Below are positions 47,771 through 58,675 of a stretch of DNA of 64,000 bases, in pieces (the first letter of the stretch is position 1; each line of letters begins with the position of its first letter). The notes beneath the pieces are model-generated. The model did not search any database. It saw only the letters and a list, made by a program, of their open reading frames with translations, and had not been told where the DNA came from. The DNA lies in the NCBI GenBank assembly GCA_963844235.1, contig CAWJNF010000001.1, positions 728,814-792,813 on the forward strand, written 5' to 3'. The translations under genes were made by a program, and so were the position numbers. This DNA is from CAWJNF01 sp963844235 (GTDB lineage: Bacteria; Actinomycetota; Thermoleophilia; Gaiellales; Gaiellaceae).

Positions 47771-47776
47771 GATAAT
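47771..47776 (+). promoter_or_regulatory. -10 element of the Cys/His-rich protein gene (leaderless type)
   Basis: GATAAT lies 7 nt before ATG 47784. It supports that ATG over the in-frame GTG at 47769. Confidence 0.4.
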
Positions 47777-47783
47777 ACCGGTC

Positions 47784-48164
47784 ATGCAGTCTGTACGCAG
47801 TCGCGCGCGCTTCGTTGCCGCGATTGCTCTCGCGTGGCATGTGGTCGTGATTGCCGCTGTCGCCACCGCGTTTTCGTGTGACTCCGGTTCGGGCCATGCA
47901 GGGATGAAAGACTGCCCGCTGCACCAGGGCGCGCCGGTGTGTCCGCTGCACGGGGACAAGCACGGCACGCACGATTGCGATTGTCCGACGATCGGCTGCT
48001 CGCAAACCGATGCGGGCTTGATGGCGGTCTTCGGCGCCGTGGGGATTCTTCCGGCAGCCGCCGACATGCCGGTTCCTCTCGACTCCGGCGACGCGCCTTC
48101 ACGCGTTTCATTGACCGCCACTCATCTCACACCCGCTCCGCTCTCACCTCCGCCTCGAGCATAG
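47784..48164 (+). CDS. Small secreted Cys/His-rich protein
   Basis: This 126-residue product starts at ATG 47784. The signal peptide or anchor is FVAAIALAWHVVVIAAVATA. The mature part is packed with possible metal ligands: CDSGSGHAGMKDCPLHQG, then CPLHGDKHGTHDCDCPTIGC. That gives seven cysteines and five histidines in about 45 residues. The tail is Pro/Ala-rich. I know no family for it. It lies 99 bp before a TonB-dependent receptor, so a role in metal capture or sensing for that receptor is possible but unproven. Confidence 0.65.
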   Translation: MQSVRSRARFVAAIALAWHVVVIAAVATAFSCDSGSGHAGMKDCPLHQGAPVCPLHGDKHGTHDCDCPTIGCSQTDAGLMAVFGAVGILPAAADMPVPLDSGDAPSRVSLTATHLTPAPLSPPPRA

Positions 48165-48263
48165 CGTTCGGCATCCAGCCACGGCGCAGGACGGCAGTCT
48201 CGACGAGATTTCGCACGTCCCTACGCCGGAATCGAACGTTGCAGAGACTCAGGAGGAGAACCC

Positions 48264-51120
48264 ATGAAGCGCATGGGCGCCGGCCTCCTGTCCGTGATGT
48301 GTATATGCGCGGCCGCAGATACCCTCTCGGCGCAGGAGACGATCAACTACGGCACCATCAGCGGGCGTGTCGCCGATCCGCAGGGCGCGGTCGTGCCCGG
48401 CGCGAGCGTTATCGCGCGCCAATCCGAGACCAATCAGTCCCGCGAAACCGTGACCGATCGCGACGGACGATTTCGATTTCCCTATTGCGGCTGGGTCATT
48501 ACGACGTCACGATCCGCATGCCGGGCTTTTCCGAGACGATGCGTTCAGTGCACGTGACGGTGGGGTCGGCATTCGAGCTGCCGATAACTCTTGCGCTGGC
48601 CGGTGTCGCGGCCACTGTCGACGTTGTAGCGGAGTCGACCGTCCTCGAAGCGGCGCGCAGCCAGATTGCGGGCACCGTGTCGCAGGAAGAGGCGGCGAGC
48701 CTGCCGATGAACGGGCGCAACTTTCTCGATCTGGCTCTGCTCGTGCCCGGCGTGTCTCCGACGAACATCGGCAGTACGCAGCTGTTCGCCGAGACATCCG
48801 CTGTACCGGGACAGGGGCTGTCGATCGGCAGCCAGCGCAACTTCTCGAACAACTTCATCGTCGACGGCCTGTCCGCGAATGACGATGCGGCGGGATTGAG
48901 CGGCATCCCGTATGGCGTCGACGCCGTCGATCAATTTCAGGTCGTGACCTCGGGCGGTCAGGCAGAGCTGGGTCGCGCCCTGGGCGGCTACATCAGCGTC
49001 GTCACGAGGAGCGGAACGAACCAGGTGCACGGCGACGTGTACGGATATTTCCGGGACGACAGCCTGAATGCGACAAATGCGTTGCTGCGTGATCAGGGAG
49101 GGGAGAAACCGCCAATGAGCCAGAAGCAGTACGGCGGCAGCCTTGGCGGTCCGCTCGCCAGAAACCGTTCGTTCTACTTCACGAACCTCGAGCAGCGCCG
49201 GCTTGACCAGACAGGGTTGACGACGGTATCGGAGGCGAACGTCGCAGTCATCAACGCGAAGCTGCAGGCCGTTGGGTATCCGGGGTCGCCAGTTTCTACC
49301 GGGATCTATCCGAATCCGATAGACATGACGCACTTTCTCGCGAAAGTGGATCACGAGTTCGCACCCCGCCATCAGTTCAGCGTCCGGTACAGCCTTTACG
49401 ACGTGCTGTCGCTGAACACGCGCGGCGCCGGCGCGCTGAACGCGCCGAGTGCATCTTCGAGCCTGGACAACAACGATCAGTCGATCGCCTTCGGTAATAC
49501 GCTGACGCTCTCTGACAGAACCGTGAACGAGACGCGCGTGCAGTTCGCCTATAGCGATCTCAAAGCGCCGCCGACCGATCCGGTAGGGCCGGCAGTGAGC
49601 ATTGCCGGCGTCGCATCGTTCGGAACACTCTCGGGAAGCCCGCAGGGCCGGGTGAACAGGATGTACCAACTCGTCAACAACCTGTCGCACCATGCAGGTG
49701 CCCACGCGCTGCGAGCCGGGTTCGACGTCATCTACAACTCCGATACGATTACGTTCCCGCGGGCGGTTCGCGGCTCCTACGCATTTTCGTCACTCGCGAA
49801 TTTTCTCGCGGGAACCTACAACACGTCTGGTTTCACCCAGACGTTTGGCGAGACCGTCGTGTCGCAGACGAACCCGAACATCGGGCTCTACATGCAGGAC
49901 GAGTGGAAGGCGCATCCGTCGCTGACCGTCAACGCCGGGCTACGGTACGACCTGCAGACGCTCGACTCGATCGATACGGATCGGAACAACGTGTCTCCGC
50001 GGGTGGGTTTTGCGTGGACGCCGACGCCTTCGCGCCGGACCGTCGTCCGCGCGAGCGCAGGGCTGTTTTTCGATCGGGTTCCCCTGCGTGCGGTCGCCAA
50101 CGCGTTGCTGTCGGCGGGAAACACGACCGATTTGACGCAGCTACGCCAGACCGGGATCAGCCTTTCGCCAACGCAAGCCGGGGCTCCCGAGTTCCCGAAC
50201 ATCCTGGCGGCTCCTGTTCCGTCGGTCACGCTTGTCGAATCTCACGACGATGGATCGGAACATCCAGAATGCGTATTCGCGGCAGGCCAGCGTCGAAGTG
50301 GAGCGTCAGGTCGGCGGAAACGGCACGATGAGCATCGGCTATCAGTACGTACGAGGGCAGAATCTCATCATCTCGATCAACCAGAACGTGCCCACGTGCG
50401 CGGCCACGGGAACCAACAACGGCTGCCGGCCCAATTCCGAGCTACGCCAACAACAGCCAGTATTCGTCCGAGGCGGAATCGAACTATCACGGCCTGCACG
50501 TGTCGTTCATGCAACGTCCGGCGGCCTGGGGCCACTACCGGATCTCGTACACGCTGTCGAAATCGATGAATAACGTGGGCGAGGCCTTCTTCAGCTCGCC
50601 AATCGATCCATTGGATCTGTCGAAGGACTGGGGCCGGTCGGACGACGATCAGCGCCATCGCCTGGTCGTGAACGGCGCAGTGGAACTTCCATATCGATTT
50701 CAACCTCAGCGGCGCGCTGCAGGCGTACTCATCGCTGCCGTTCAACATTCTTTCGGGTGTCACGACGATACAAGGAACGGCGGCGCGCCCGATCGTGAAC
50801 GGGGAATTCATCGAGCGCAACGCCGGTGTAGGAAGTGACTTCTTCACTGCAGCGCGAGGTTGAGCCGGTCGTTCGCGGTATCTGGTCCGGTCGAGCTCAG
50901 ACGCAGCCGTGGAAGCGTTCAACCTGACCAACCGGCGTCAATGTGATTACGCGCAACACGAACTTTGGAACCGGAGCTATCCCTGACAATCCTCTTGCCT
51001 TCATTCGGACAGACGACGGCCGTCGGCGATCCGCGATGCGTGCAGTTTGCGACTGTTCGAGAGCTGACGCACGGCGAGTTCTATGAGCGCTGCCGCGGCG
51101 GCGGCAATCCGCGTTTTTGA
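48264..51120 (+). CDS. TonB-dependent receptor, Oar-like (several frame breaks)
   Basis: ATG 48264 follows CAGGAGGAG. The signal peptide is LLSVMCICAAADTLSAQ. The CarboxypepD_reg fold is SGRVADPQGAVVPGASVIAR. After a break near 48487 the long frame holds the plug (NFIVDGLSANDDAAGLSGIP, LGRALGGYISVVTRSGTNQV) and most of the barrel (LYMQDEWKAHPSLTVNAGLR, YDLQ). Further breaks lie near 50230, 50440, 50660 and 50850, so the end is uncertain. VGDPRCVQFATVREL near 51060 resembles the usual last strand, and a stop at 51118-51120 is the best guess. Substrate is unknown, and the upstream Cys/His-rich gene hints at a metal complex. Confidence 0.78.
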
Positions 51121-51126
51121 TGCAGG

Positions 51127-51965
51127 TTACTTTATTTTTGCCTCGATGGCTTTGGTCCAGATGTCGATTTCTTCCGGCGTCATCGTGCCGAGCGGCACCT
51201 CGCGCGCATCGACGTAATTCCACCGCTCCACATCGACAAGATACTGCGCGCGCGAGAGCAGCGGCCCTCTGCACAAGCGAATGCCCTCGTCGGCCTTCGG
51301 CTCGCTCTTGGCGCGGTCGAGCAGCTCGTCGATCACCTGCTGCGGAGCGGGGTCGTTCGGGTAGACATACGGAAAAAGCACGAGGTGCGACAGCAGCACG
51401 CGCCAGTGCTCGCCGAAGCGCGACAGCAGCCGCGGCCAGTTGATCTCATTCTGGCGGGCGCGAACGAGGTGCAGGACGTCCGCGCCGTCGAACCGCTCGC
51501 GCTCCATCAGGAACGCCTTCGACCAGATCATTTCTTCGACCGGCATCAACCGCACCGGGAAAGCCGAGCGACTCGTCCCGCACCGCATTGGCAAACCACT
51601 CAGTCGTCGACTTCGGCGACTCCGTTGCCGCCGGAGAAAATCAGGTCGACGAAGAACTCGCGCTGACGGCCGCCGTACGCCTTGCCGAGCCAGTGCGGAA
51701 ACGTGAGCTCGGTGGTGATGCCATGCTTCCGCGAGCGCGGTGGTCACCGCGTCCCAGTCAGCGCGCCGGATGAAGAGATCGAGGTCCTTCGTGTCGCGGC
51801 CGATTCCGGTGTAGTGGACGAACGCGAACGCGCCGCCGACGAGAAAGTCGATGCCGCTCTCCTGAAAGACGCTGGATCACCCGCTTATAGAACTCGGATG
51901 CGTGCCGGCTGGGGGCTTGAACGGTCGATGACGTCACGCTCAGGCAGAGGCAAGAGGGATGCCAT
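51127..51965 (-). CDS. Nucleotidyltransferase-fold protein (frame breaks)
   Basis: It starts at ATG 51963-51965 (ASLLPLPERDVIDRSSPQPA). The NTase signature is clear in one frame: FLVGGAFAFVHYTGIGRDTK followed by DLDLFIRRADWDAVT, that is GG then D-x-D. The C-terminal part reads MIWSKAFLMERERFDGADVL, HLVRARQNEINWPRLLSRFG. This resembles the AbiEii/DUF6036-type nucleotidyltransferases, some of which are toxins. No cognate antitoxin gene is adjacent, so a housekeeping role is equally likely. Breaks lie near 51873, 51700, 51615 and 51555. It is divergent from the metallophosphoesterase gene. Confidence 0.65.
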
Positions 51966-51994
51966 GAGGGCACGTATGTTGCTGCGTGAGGGTC

Positions 51995-52704
51995 ATGCGA
52001 ATCGCCGCCACGGCCGATCTGCATTTCGGCAAATCGTCTGCAGGCACGCTTCAGACGCTGCTGTCGCAGATTGCGACAGATGCCGACGTGCTCGTGATAG
52101 CCGGGGACATCACGGACTACGGAACCGCCGACGAGGCGCGCACGTTTGCAAAGGAGCTCGCGGCCTCCGTACGGATTCCGGTCGTGGCCGTGCTCGGCAA
52201 CCACGACTTCGAATCCGGCGCGGAACGCGAGATTCATCAGATTCTCGTCGACCAGGGTGTGTGCGTGCTCGATGGCGACACGTGCGAGGTGCAGGGCGTC
52301 GGATTTGCGGGAGTCAAGGGGTTTGCCGGCGGATTCGGGCGGCGCGCGCTCGGGCCATGGGGCGAGCCCATCATCAAGCAGTTCGTGCACGAAGCCGTGA
52401 ACGAGGCGTTGAAGCTCGAGTCGGCGCTCGCGCGCCTCGAACCGACAAGAAAATCGTGGTCCTGCACTACGCGCCGATCGAGGCCACGGTGGAAGGGGAG
52501 CCGCGCGAGATTTATCCGTATCTCGGCTGCAGCCGGCTCGAAGAGCCGCTGGGGCGCTACAGCGTGACAGCCGTCTTGCACGGCCACGCGCACAACGGCG
52601 CGCTGGAAGGGCGCACGTCGACCGACGTCCCCGTTTACAACGTCGCGCTGCCGCTGATGCGCAAGCTGACGCCGCAACATCCGTTCCGCATCCTGGACGT
52701 GTAG
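51995..52704 (+). CDS. Calcineurin-like metallophosphoesterase (one frame break)
   Basis: The product is about 236 residues from ATG 51995, with a GTG at 51986 as alternative. The five metal motifs are present: TADLHFG, IAGDITDYG, VLGNHDFESG, VVLHYAPIEATV and LHGHAHNGALEG. A frame shift near 52445 separates the last two from the first three. No signal peptide is present. Such enzymes cleave phosphomono- or diesters, and the substrate cannot be told. It converges with modC at 52716. Confidence 0.87.
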
Positions 52705-52715
52705 GAATTGCGCCG

Positions 52716-53844
52716 CTAGCGTCCCGGCAGGACCTGGATGGATCCAGGATGAATCGACACGTCCCAATGGCGATCGGTCGAGATGCCGAGCCGCTCGTAC
52801 ACGAGCTTCGGAATTTCGATTTCGAGATCGTAGAGGCCCTGGCTCGGCCGGCCGTCGCGCGCCAGCCGGAAGAACAGCACCCACGTCGTCCCCTCGTCGC
52901 GCTCGCCGACGATCTCGCCGTGAAACAGATTGGTGTGCCGCAGACCGTCCGTGACCGGCCGGTTCTTGCGAATCAGCCGCACGTATTCGGGGCGCACGAA
53001 GAAGGCGAGCGAATCGCCCGCACGGGCGTGGAGGGATGGCTCGGCGAACGCGCCGCCTCGAGCCGCCCGCCGCGCCAATCGAGGATGATCGAATCTCCGC
53101 TGGCATCGGCGATTGCCGCGCGCAGAATGTTTCTCGCGCCGATCAGCCGTGCGACGCGCTCGGAAGACGGGTTCCAGAGCAGATCGTTCTTCGACACCGC
53201 GCCGGTCGTGCTGCCATGCTCGTAAAGCACCACCATGTCGGCGATCTGATACGCCTCGGGCAGGTCGTGCGTGACGAGCACCGCAAGCTTGCCCCACTCG
53301 CGCAGCGTCTGGCTGAGCTCGGCCGACAGCTCGCGCCGTAGCGGGCGCGTCGAGCGCCGAGAACGGCTCGTCGAGCAGCAGCACATCGGGATCGGTCGCG
53401 AGCGCGCGCGCGAGCGCGACGCGCTGCTGTTGACCGCCCGAAAGATCGGAGGGGTACCGCGACGTCGAGCGGGCTGATGCCCAGTCGACCGATGATCCGT
53501 TTGATGCGTTCGGATGCGCGGTCACTCCCGTCCATTCCGCGCGGGACGCCGTACGCGATGTTCCGCGCGACGGTCATGTGCGGGAAGAGCGCGTATCCCT
53601 GAAACACGTACCCGATGCGCCGCTGCTGCGGCGCCAGGTTGACGCGCTCGCCGCTGTCGAACAACGTGCGTCCCGCCGAGACGATGCGGCCGGAGTCGGG
53701 TGCGATGAGGCCGGCGATGCACTGCAGGGTCAGCGTCTTTCCCGAACCCGACGGCCCGACGAGGGCGACGATCGGCTGGTCGCTGGTCCAGGCCGCGTCG
53801 AGTATGAAATCTCCGAACTGCTTTCGTGTGGTGACGCTCAGCAT
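52716..53844 (-). CDS. modC: Molybdate ABC transporter ATP-binding protein (frame breaks)
   Basis: It starts at ATG 53842-53844, which overlaps the modB stop (ATGA). Walker A is VGPSGSGKTLT, Q-loop FQGYALFPHM, signature LSGGQQQRVALARALA and Walker B LLLDEPFSALD. H-loop VTHDLPEAYQI follows. A C-terminal regulatory domain reads FFVRPEYVRLIRKNRPVTDG with LFHGEIVGERDEGTTWVLFF, fitting the molybdopterin-like (TOBE) fold. Breaks occur near 53475, 53345 and 53055. It powers molybdate uptake with modA and modB. Confidence 0.87.
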
Positions 53845-54539
53845 CAGAACCGGAGCCGCGCGGCTCGCCCGAGCGCGAGCATCAGCGACAGGAAGATGCC
53901 GATGCTCAAGAGCGACAGGACGTTGGCCTGGTCGAGCTGGTTCGCCTGCACGTGATCGTAGATCGCGAGCGGGAGGGTCTGCGTGCGGCCGGGTATGTTG
54001 CCGGCGACCATCAGCGTGATGCCGAAGTCCCCGAATGCGCGACAGAACGCCAGCACGGTGCCGGCCAGTATCGCGCGCCACGCGAGCGGCACTGAGATCG
54101 TCCAGAAGATGCTCAGCTCGGAATGGCCGAGCGTTTGGGCTGCCTGCTCGAGGCGGCGATCGACGGACTCGAAGCCCGACTGCGCCGTCTTGATGAGCAG
54201 GGGGAACGAACCGACAGCCGCGGCGAGCACTGCGGCGCGCCATGTGAACGCGAGCTCGATGTTCCATCCCGCGAGCGTGCGGCCGACCACGCCACGGGCG
54301 CCGATGAGCATCAGAAGGTAGTAGCCGAGCACGGTCGGCGGCAGCACCAATGGGCTGAGGAGCGCCGCGCTGATCACGTCGCGCCCGGGAAAGCGTCGGC
54401 GGGCAAGCAGCCAGGCCAGAGGTACACCCACAACGACGGTGACGGCCGACGCCAGCAGCGCGACGCGAAGCGACAGCCAGACGGGAAACCAGATCCATTT
54501 TTAGTCGCGGGGGCCCCCGGCCCCGCTCCATCCATTCAT
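53844..54539 (-). CDS. modB: Molybdate ABC transporter permease (in-frame stop at codon 13)
   Basis: Reading from ATG 54537-54539, which overlaps the modA stop (ATGA), the frame gives NGWSGAGGPRD and then TAA at 54501-54503. The same frame then continues without interruption as KWIWFPVWLSLRVALLASAV. It runs through VVGVPLAWLLARRRFPGRDV and the EAA-type loop (EQAAQTLGHSELSIFWTISV) to RLRF at the stop. About five membrane helices are seen, as in ModB. The stop lies in a GC-rich repeat that is also present at 13595-13622. Either the repeat has inactivated the normal start, or translation restarts downstream at a non-ATG codon such as GTG 54431. Confidence 0.85.
54501..54529 (-). repeat. GC-palindrome repeat, copy 2, in the modB start region
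   Basis: On the minus strand it reads GGAGCGGGGCC then GGGGGCCCCCGCGACTAA, matching copy 1 except for one extra C and C for T before TAA. It covers modB codons 4-13 and supplies the in-frame stop. Confidence 0.7.
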
Positions 54540-55317
54540 TGAGACTCTCCCGGCAGCAGGAAGCCGAACTGCCGCATGACGGCCCGGCCGTCAGCGCTGT
54601 TGACGAATTCGATGAACGAGACCGCGGCGCGCGGCTGCTTCGTGCGTGCCAGGACGACCGCCACCTGCTCGAGCGGCGCGTGGAGCCGCTCGTCGACGAG
54701 GCGCCACGTGAGATCGGGGGTGTCGGATACCGATCGTGCGACGATCCCGGCCTCGGCCGATCCGCTGCGGACAAACTGCACGGCCTGCTGGACGTTCTCT
54801 CCGAACACGAGCTTCGGTTCCACGGCTGTCCAGAGGCCGGCGGCCTCCAGCGCCTGCTTTGCGGCGAGGCCGTAGGGTGCGTGTTGCGGGTTTGCGATCG
54901 CAACGCGCCTGACACGCGCGTCGGCCAGATCGGCCAGGGAATCGACGTTAGAGCCGCCGGACCTGAGTGCCACGACGGCCACCCGGCCGCGCGCATACAC
55001 TGTCTCGCTGGGCTTGAGCGTCAGCTGCTCGGATGAGAGCTCGGTGACGAACGTCTCGTTTGCCGCGAAGAACACGTCAGCCGGAGCGCCGTTTCGAATC
55101 TGCTGGGCAAGCATGCCCGTCGAGCCGAGCACGAGCGTGATGCGGGCACGCGCCTTCCGCTCGAACTGAGGGACGATCTGCTTGAATGCGGGGCCCAGGT
55201 CGGAGGCGGCGAACACCGTCAGGGCACCGGCGACGGCGTCTGCGCGGCGGCCGGACGCCACGGTACCCGCGAACGCAGCCAGCGACCGCGACGCGGAGCA
55301 GCCGTGAGCAGATTCAT
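54536..55317 (-). CDS. modA: Molybdate ABC transporter substrate-binding protein (frame break in signal peptide)
   Basis: The product is about 260 residues from ATG 55315-55317. The signal sequence is split over two frames near 55275. The periplasmic protein reads LTVFAASDLGPAFKQIVPQF, ITLVLGSTGMLAQQIRNGAP and ADVFFAANETFV. These are the oxyanion-binding segments of ModA (Ser and Thr at the first and second loops). AIANPQHAPYGLAAKQALEA and the C-terminal FIEFVNSADGRAVMRQFGF are also typical. It captures molybdate (or tungstate) for ModBC. The stop overlaps the modB ATG. Confidence 0.9.
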
Positions 55318-55327
55318 AGGCGATTCA

Positions 55328-55356
55328 ATATGATACCATCCGATTTTTGAAGTCAA
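55328..55356 (-). promoter_or_regulatory. modABC promoter
   Basis: On the minus strand, TTGACT (55351-55356), 17 bp, then TCATAT (55328-55333). The -10 ends 10 nt before the modA ATG (55317), so the transcript is nearly leaderless. TATCAT overlaps as an alternative -10. No clear ModE box could be recognised. Confidence 0.55.
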
Positions 55357-55385
55357 TTCGACCTGTTCTGATCTATCTTCCGGCC

Positions 55386-55477
55386 AAAGTCCAAGGTCCC
55401 ACAGCTTCTCCAATGCTCGCGCAATTCCACGCGACGCAGTGGCTTCACGCTGTGGGATCAGCTTGGACCTTGGACTC
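55386..55477. repeat. Inverted repeat of the GGACCTTGGACTC type
   Basis: AAAGTCCAAGGTCCCACAGC (55386-55405) faces GCTGTGGGA (55449-55457) and GCTTGGACCTTGGACTC (55461-55477). GACTCTC, GACTCCC and GACTCCC units continue to about 55510. It fills the middle of the 330-bp gap between modA and the CHRD gene. Confidence 0.65.
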
Positions 55478-55530
55478 TCGACTCCCAAGACTCCCTGGAC
55501 TCTGGATCTTGAATTTTCCCCATTCACCTC

Positions 55531-55622
55531 ACGTAAACACTTACGTAAACAGTAAGATGCATGCGCGGCATGCGCCTGTAAAAGCCGCAGTGCTTGACTG
55601 GTCCAGCCATTGCACGTATCTC
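55531..55622 (+). promoter_or_regulatory. CHRD gene promoter with upstream direct repeats
   Basis: TTGACT (55594-55599), 17 bp, then TATCTC (55617-55622), 25 nt before the ATG at 55648. Two copies of ACGTAAACA lie at 55531-55539 and 55543-55551, 12 bp apart, about 45-60 bp upstream of the -35. This is a typical place for an activator. The second copy is inside the palindrome TTACGTAA. Confidence 0.45.
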
Positions 55623-55647
55623 TGACCTTTACTCTGGAGGAGACTAC

Positions 55648-56179
55648 ATGAAGCGTGTTGCGATGCTCGCCCTGGTACTCGCGTTCGGGATTTCCTGCGA
55701 TGACTCACCGACCAGCCCGTCCGACCCGAACGTCGCGAAGTTCACGGCGATTCTGCTGCCGTCGAACGAAGTCCCCGCGATCACCAACGCTGACGCGGCG
55801 GCCAGCGGGACCATGCAGCTCACGATGACCGTCACCCGCGACTCGGCCAATGTGATTACCGGCGCGACCTACGATTTCCAGGTCAACTTCACGGGCTTCC
55901 CGCAGAACACGACCCTGACCGGCGCGCACATCCATAACGCTCCCGCCGGCACGAACACCGGCGTCGTCGTCGGGTTGCCGTTGACGGCCGTCAGATACCG
56001 CTGTCCCGTCGGGCCAGGGATCGCTGACCAAGACCAACCTGCCCAGCACGTCCGCGACCGTCACGCCGGCGGCCGTTGCGCAGGGGATCTTCAACAACCC
56101 GGCCGGCAACTATTTCAACGTGCACACGACGCTGAATACCGGCGGCGCCATCCGCGGGCAGTTGGTGCGGGCGAACTAG
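55648..56179 (+). CDS. CHRD-domain lipoprotein-like secreted protein (one frame break)
   Basis: ATG 55648 follows GGAGGAG. The signal sequence LALVLAFGISCDDSPTSPSD suggests a lipoprotein (Cys at about 20) though the lipobox is imperfect. The CHRD domain reads LLPSNEVPAITNADAAASGT, GATYDFQVNFTGFPQNTTLT and GAHIHNAPAGTNTGVVV. After a break near 55995 it continues as AVAQGIFNNPAGNYFNVHTT, then GGAIRGQLVRAN. In bacteria the CHRD domain occurs in secreted proteins of unknown role. The stop shares CTAG with the convergent gene. Confidence 0.85.
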
Positions 56180-57123
56180 AAGAACTTGCGTGAGAGGTTG
56201 AATCCCAGGAACCAGTCCTCGTTGTTGGCGGCTCCGCGCGCCATTTCCGCCATGGTCGTGCCGAGCGAGTTCGACAGGTTCAGTTGAAACACGTGCCCGC
56301 GCAGCCGCTTCTCGATGCCGAACGTCTTTACAGAGACGCCTGGACCGAAGCCGCTGGCGCGGGGCGTCCACGATCCCAGCACGTAGACTCCCTGCGTCAA
56401 CCTGAAGCGCGCGCTCATTCCAGCAAGCAGCGTGTTCGACTCGATGCCGACTGTCGTGGCTCCACGCAGCCCGGGATGTCGTGTCCGTGCTCGAGATGCT
56501 CGAGGCATCCCGTAGTGCTGTAGGTATTGGAGTGGAAGATGTACGACGGCTGCAGGTAGAAGGCCGCGCGGTCACCGATCGTCCGGGAGAGGATCGCCAC
56601 CGAGGGCGGTCGCGTACTCGTTGTCTTCTTCATCCACCACGTCTCCGCGGTGAAAGTTATTTAAGCCCTCGATACTGGCGACCGACGTTGAGCGTGAACG
56701 GCACATGACGCCGCTCTGGCGCATCGCGTCGTACTGCCCGAAGAACTGAATCGTCTTGCCGCTCGGTCCGATAAATGCCGGCCTGCAGCCCGCGCATCAC
56801 GCCGTACCCGGTACTCGAGGCCGATCAGCGCGCCGTTGTCGAGGCCGAACAGATTGCTCGCCAGCGCGCCGAAGTCGGCGCGTTGAGCGTCCGGGTGAAC
56901 CGGTGCGTGATGCGGAAAGCGCTCTTGTGCCGTCGGAAGCCGAAGGGTGGTCGGCAGGTTGATCGAGGGTGAAGTCTGGTTCGACCAGGCTGGGCTTCGG
57001 TCGGCGGCGTCGCGGGGATCGACGGTCGCTGGCGGCGGCGCGGATTCGCTGCTGCTGTGCCCGGGCCATGGCGGGCAAGAGGATCAGCACCGCGGCCGCC
57101 GCCACGCGAAGTCGTTTACGCAC
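56176..57123 (-). CDS. DUF5777-like outer-membrane beta-barrel protein (frame breaks)
   Basis: It starts at GTG 57121-57123 with signal peptide LRVAAAAVLILLPAMARAQ. After a Pro/Arg-rich linker it reads PKPSLVEPDFTL, then barrel strands. Near the end come SRTIGDRAAFYLQPSYIFHS, GMSARFRLTQGVYVLGSWTP and FGIEKRLRGHVFQLNLSNSL. GFNLSRKFF closes the barrel at an aromatic residue. Several frame breaks lie in the middle (about 57020 to 56500). DUF5777 proteins are probable outer-membrane barrels that often accompany cytochromes or cupredoxin-like proteins. Here the two-component cluster lies upstream. Confidence 0.75.
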
Positions 57124-57193
57124 GAATGCCGCCGCAGCCGAACGCCCACAGCACGAGCGCAGAGAGCGCGATCGACGCAAGCAGCATCTTCAT
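57116..57193 (-). CDS. Possible 25-residue hydrophobic peptide
   Basis: ATG 57191-57193 to TAA 57116-57118 encodes KMLLASIALSALVLWAFGCG and GIRA, one membrane helix with a late Cys. It overlaps the start of the DUF5777 gene by 8 nt, a coupling arrangement. It may equally be the end of a longer broken gene reading AHCGIGFAFATG upstream. No family is recognised. Confidence 0.25.
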   Translation of the reverse strand: MKMLLASIALSALVLWAFGCGGIRA

Positions 57194-57307
57194 GCCCGTG
57201 GCGAAGGCAAAGCCGATGCCGCAATGCGCCTGCGTCCACGTTGCGCGAAAACTAGCGGACTCTCGCTCCCTTTGCATTACGCGGCGCGTAATCGCTTACG
57301 CGTCCCG

Positions 57308-58671
<1,364 letters not shown>

Positions 58672-58675
<4 letters not shown>

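Noticed and set aside
51127..52704. Toxin-antitoxin or phage-defence pair (nucleotidyltransferase plus metallophosphoesterase)
   Set aside because: The genes are divergent, neither matches a known antitoxin, and no other defence gene is near.
54501..54503. Stop-codon recoding (Sec or Pyl) in modB
   Set aside because: The codon is TAA, which is not used for selenocysteine or pyrrolysine, and it lies in a repeat.
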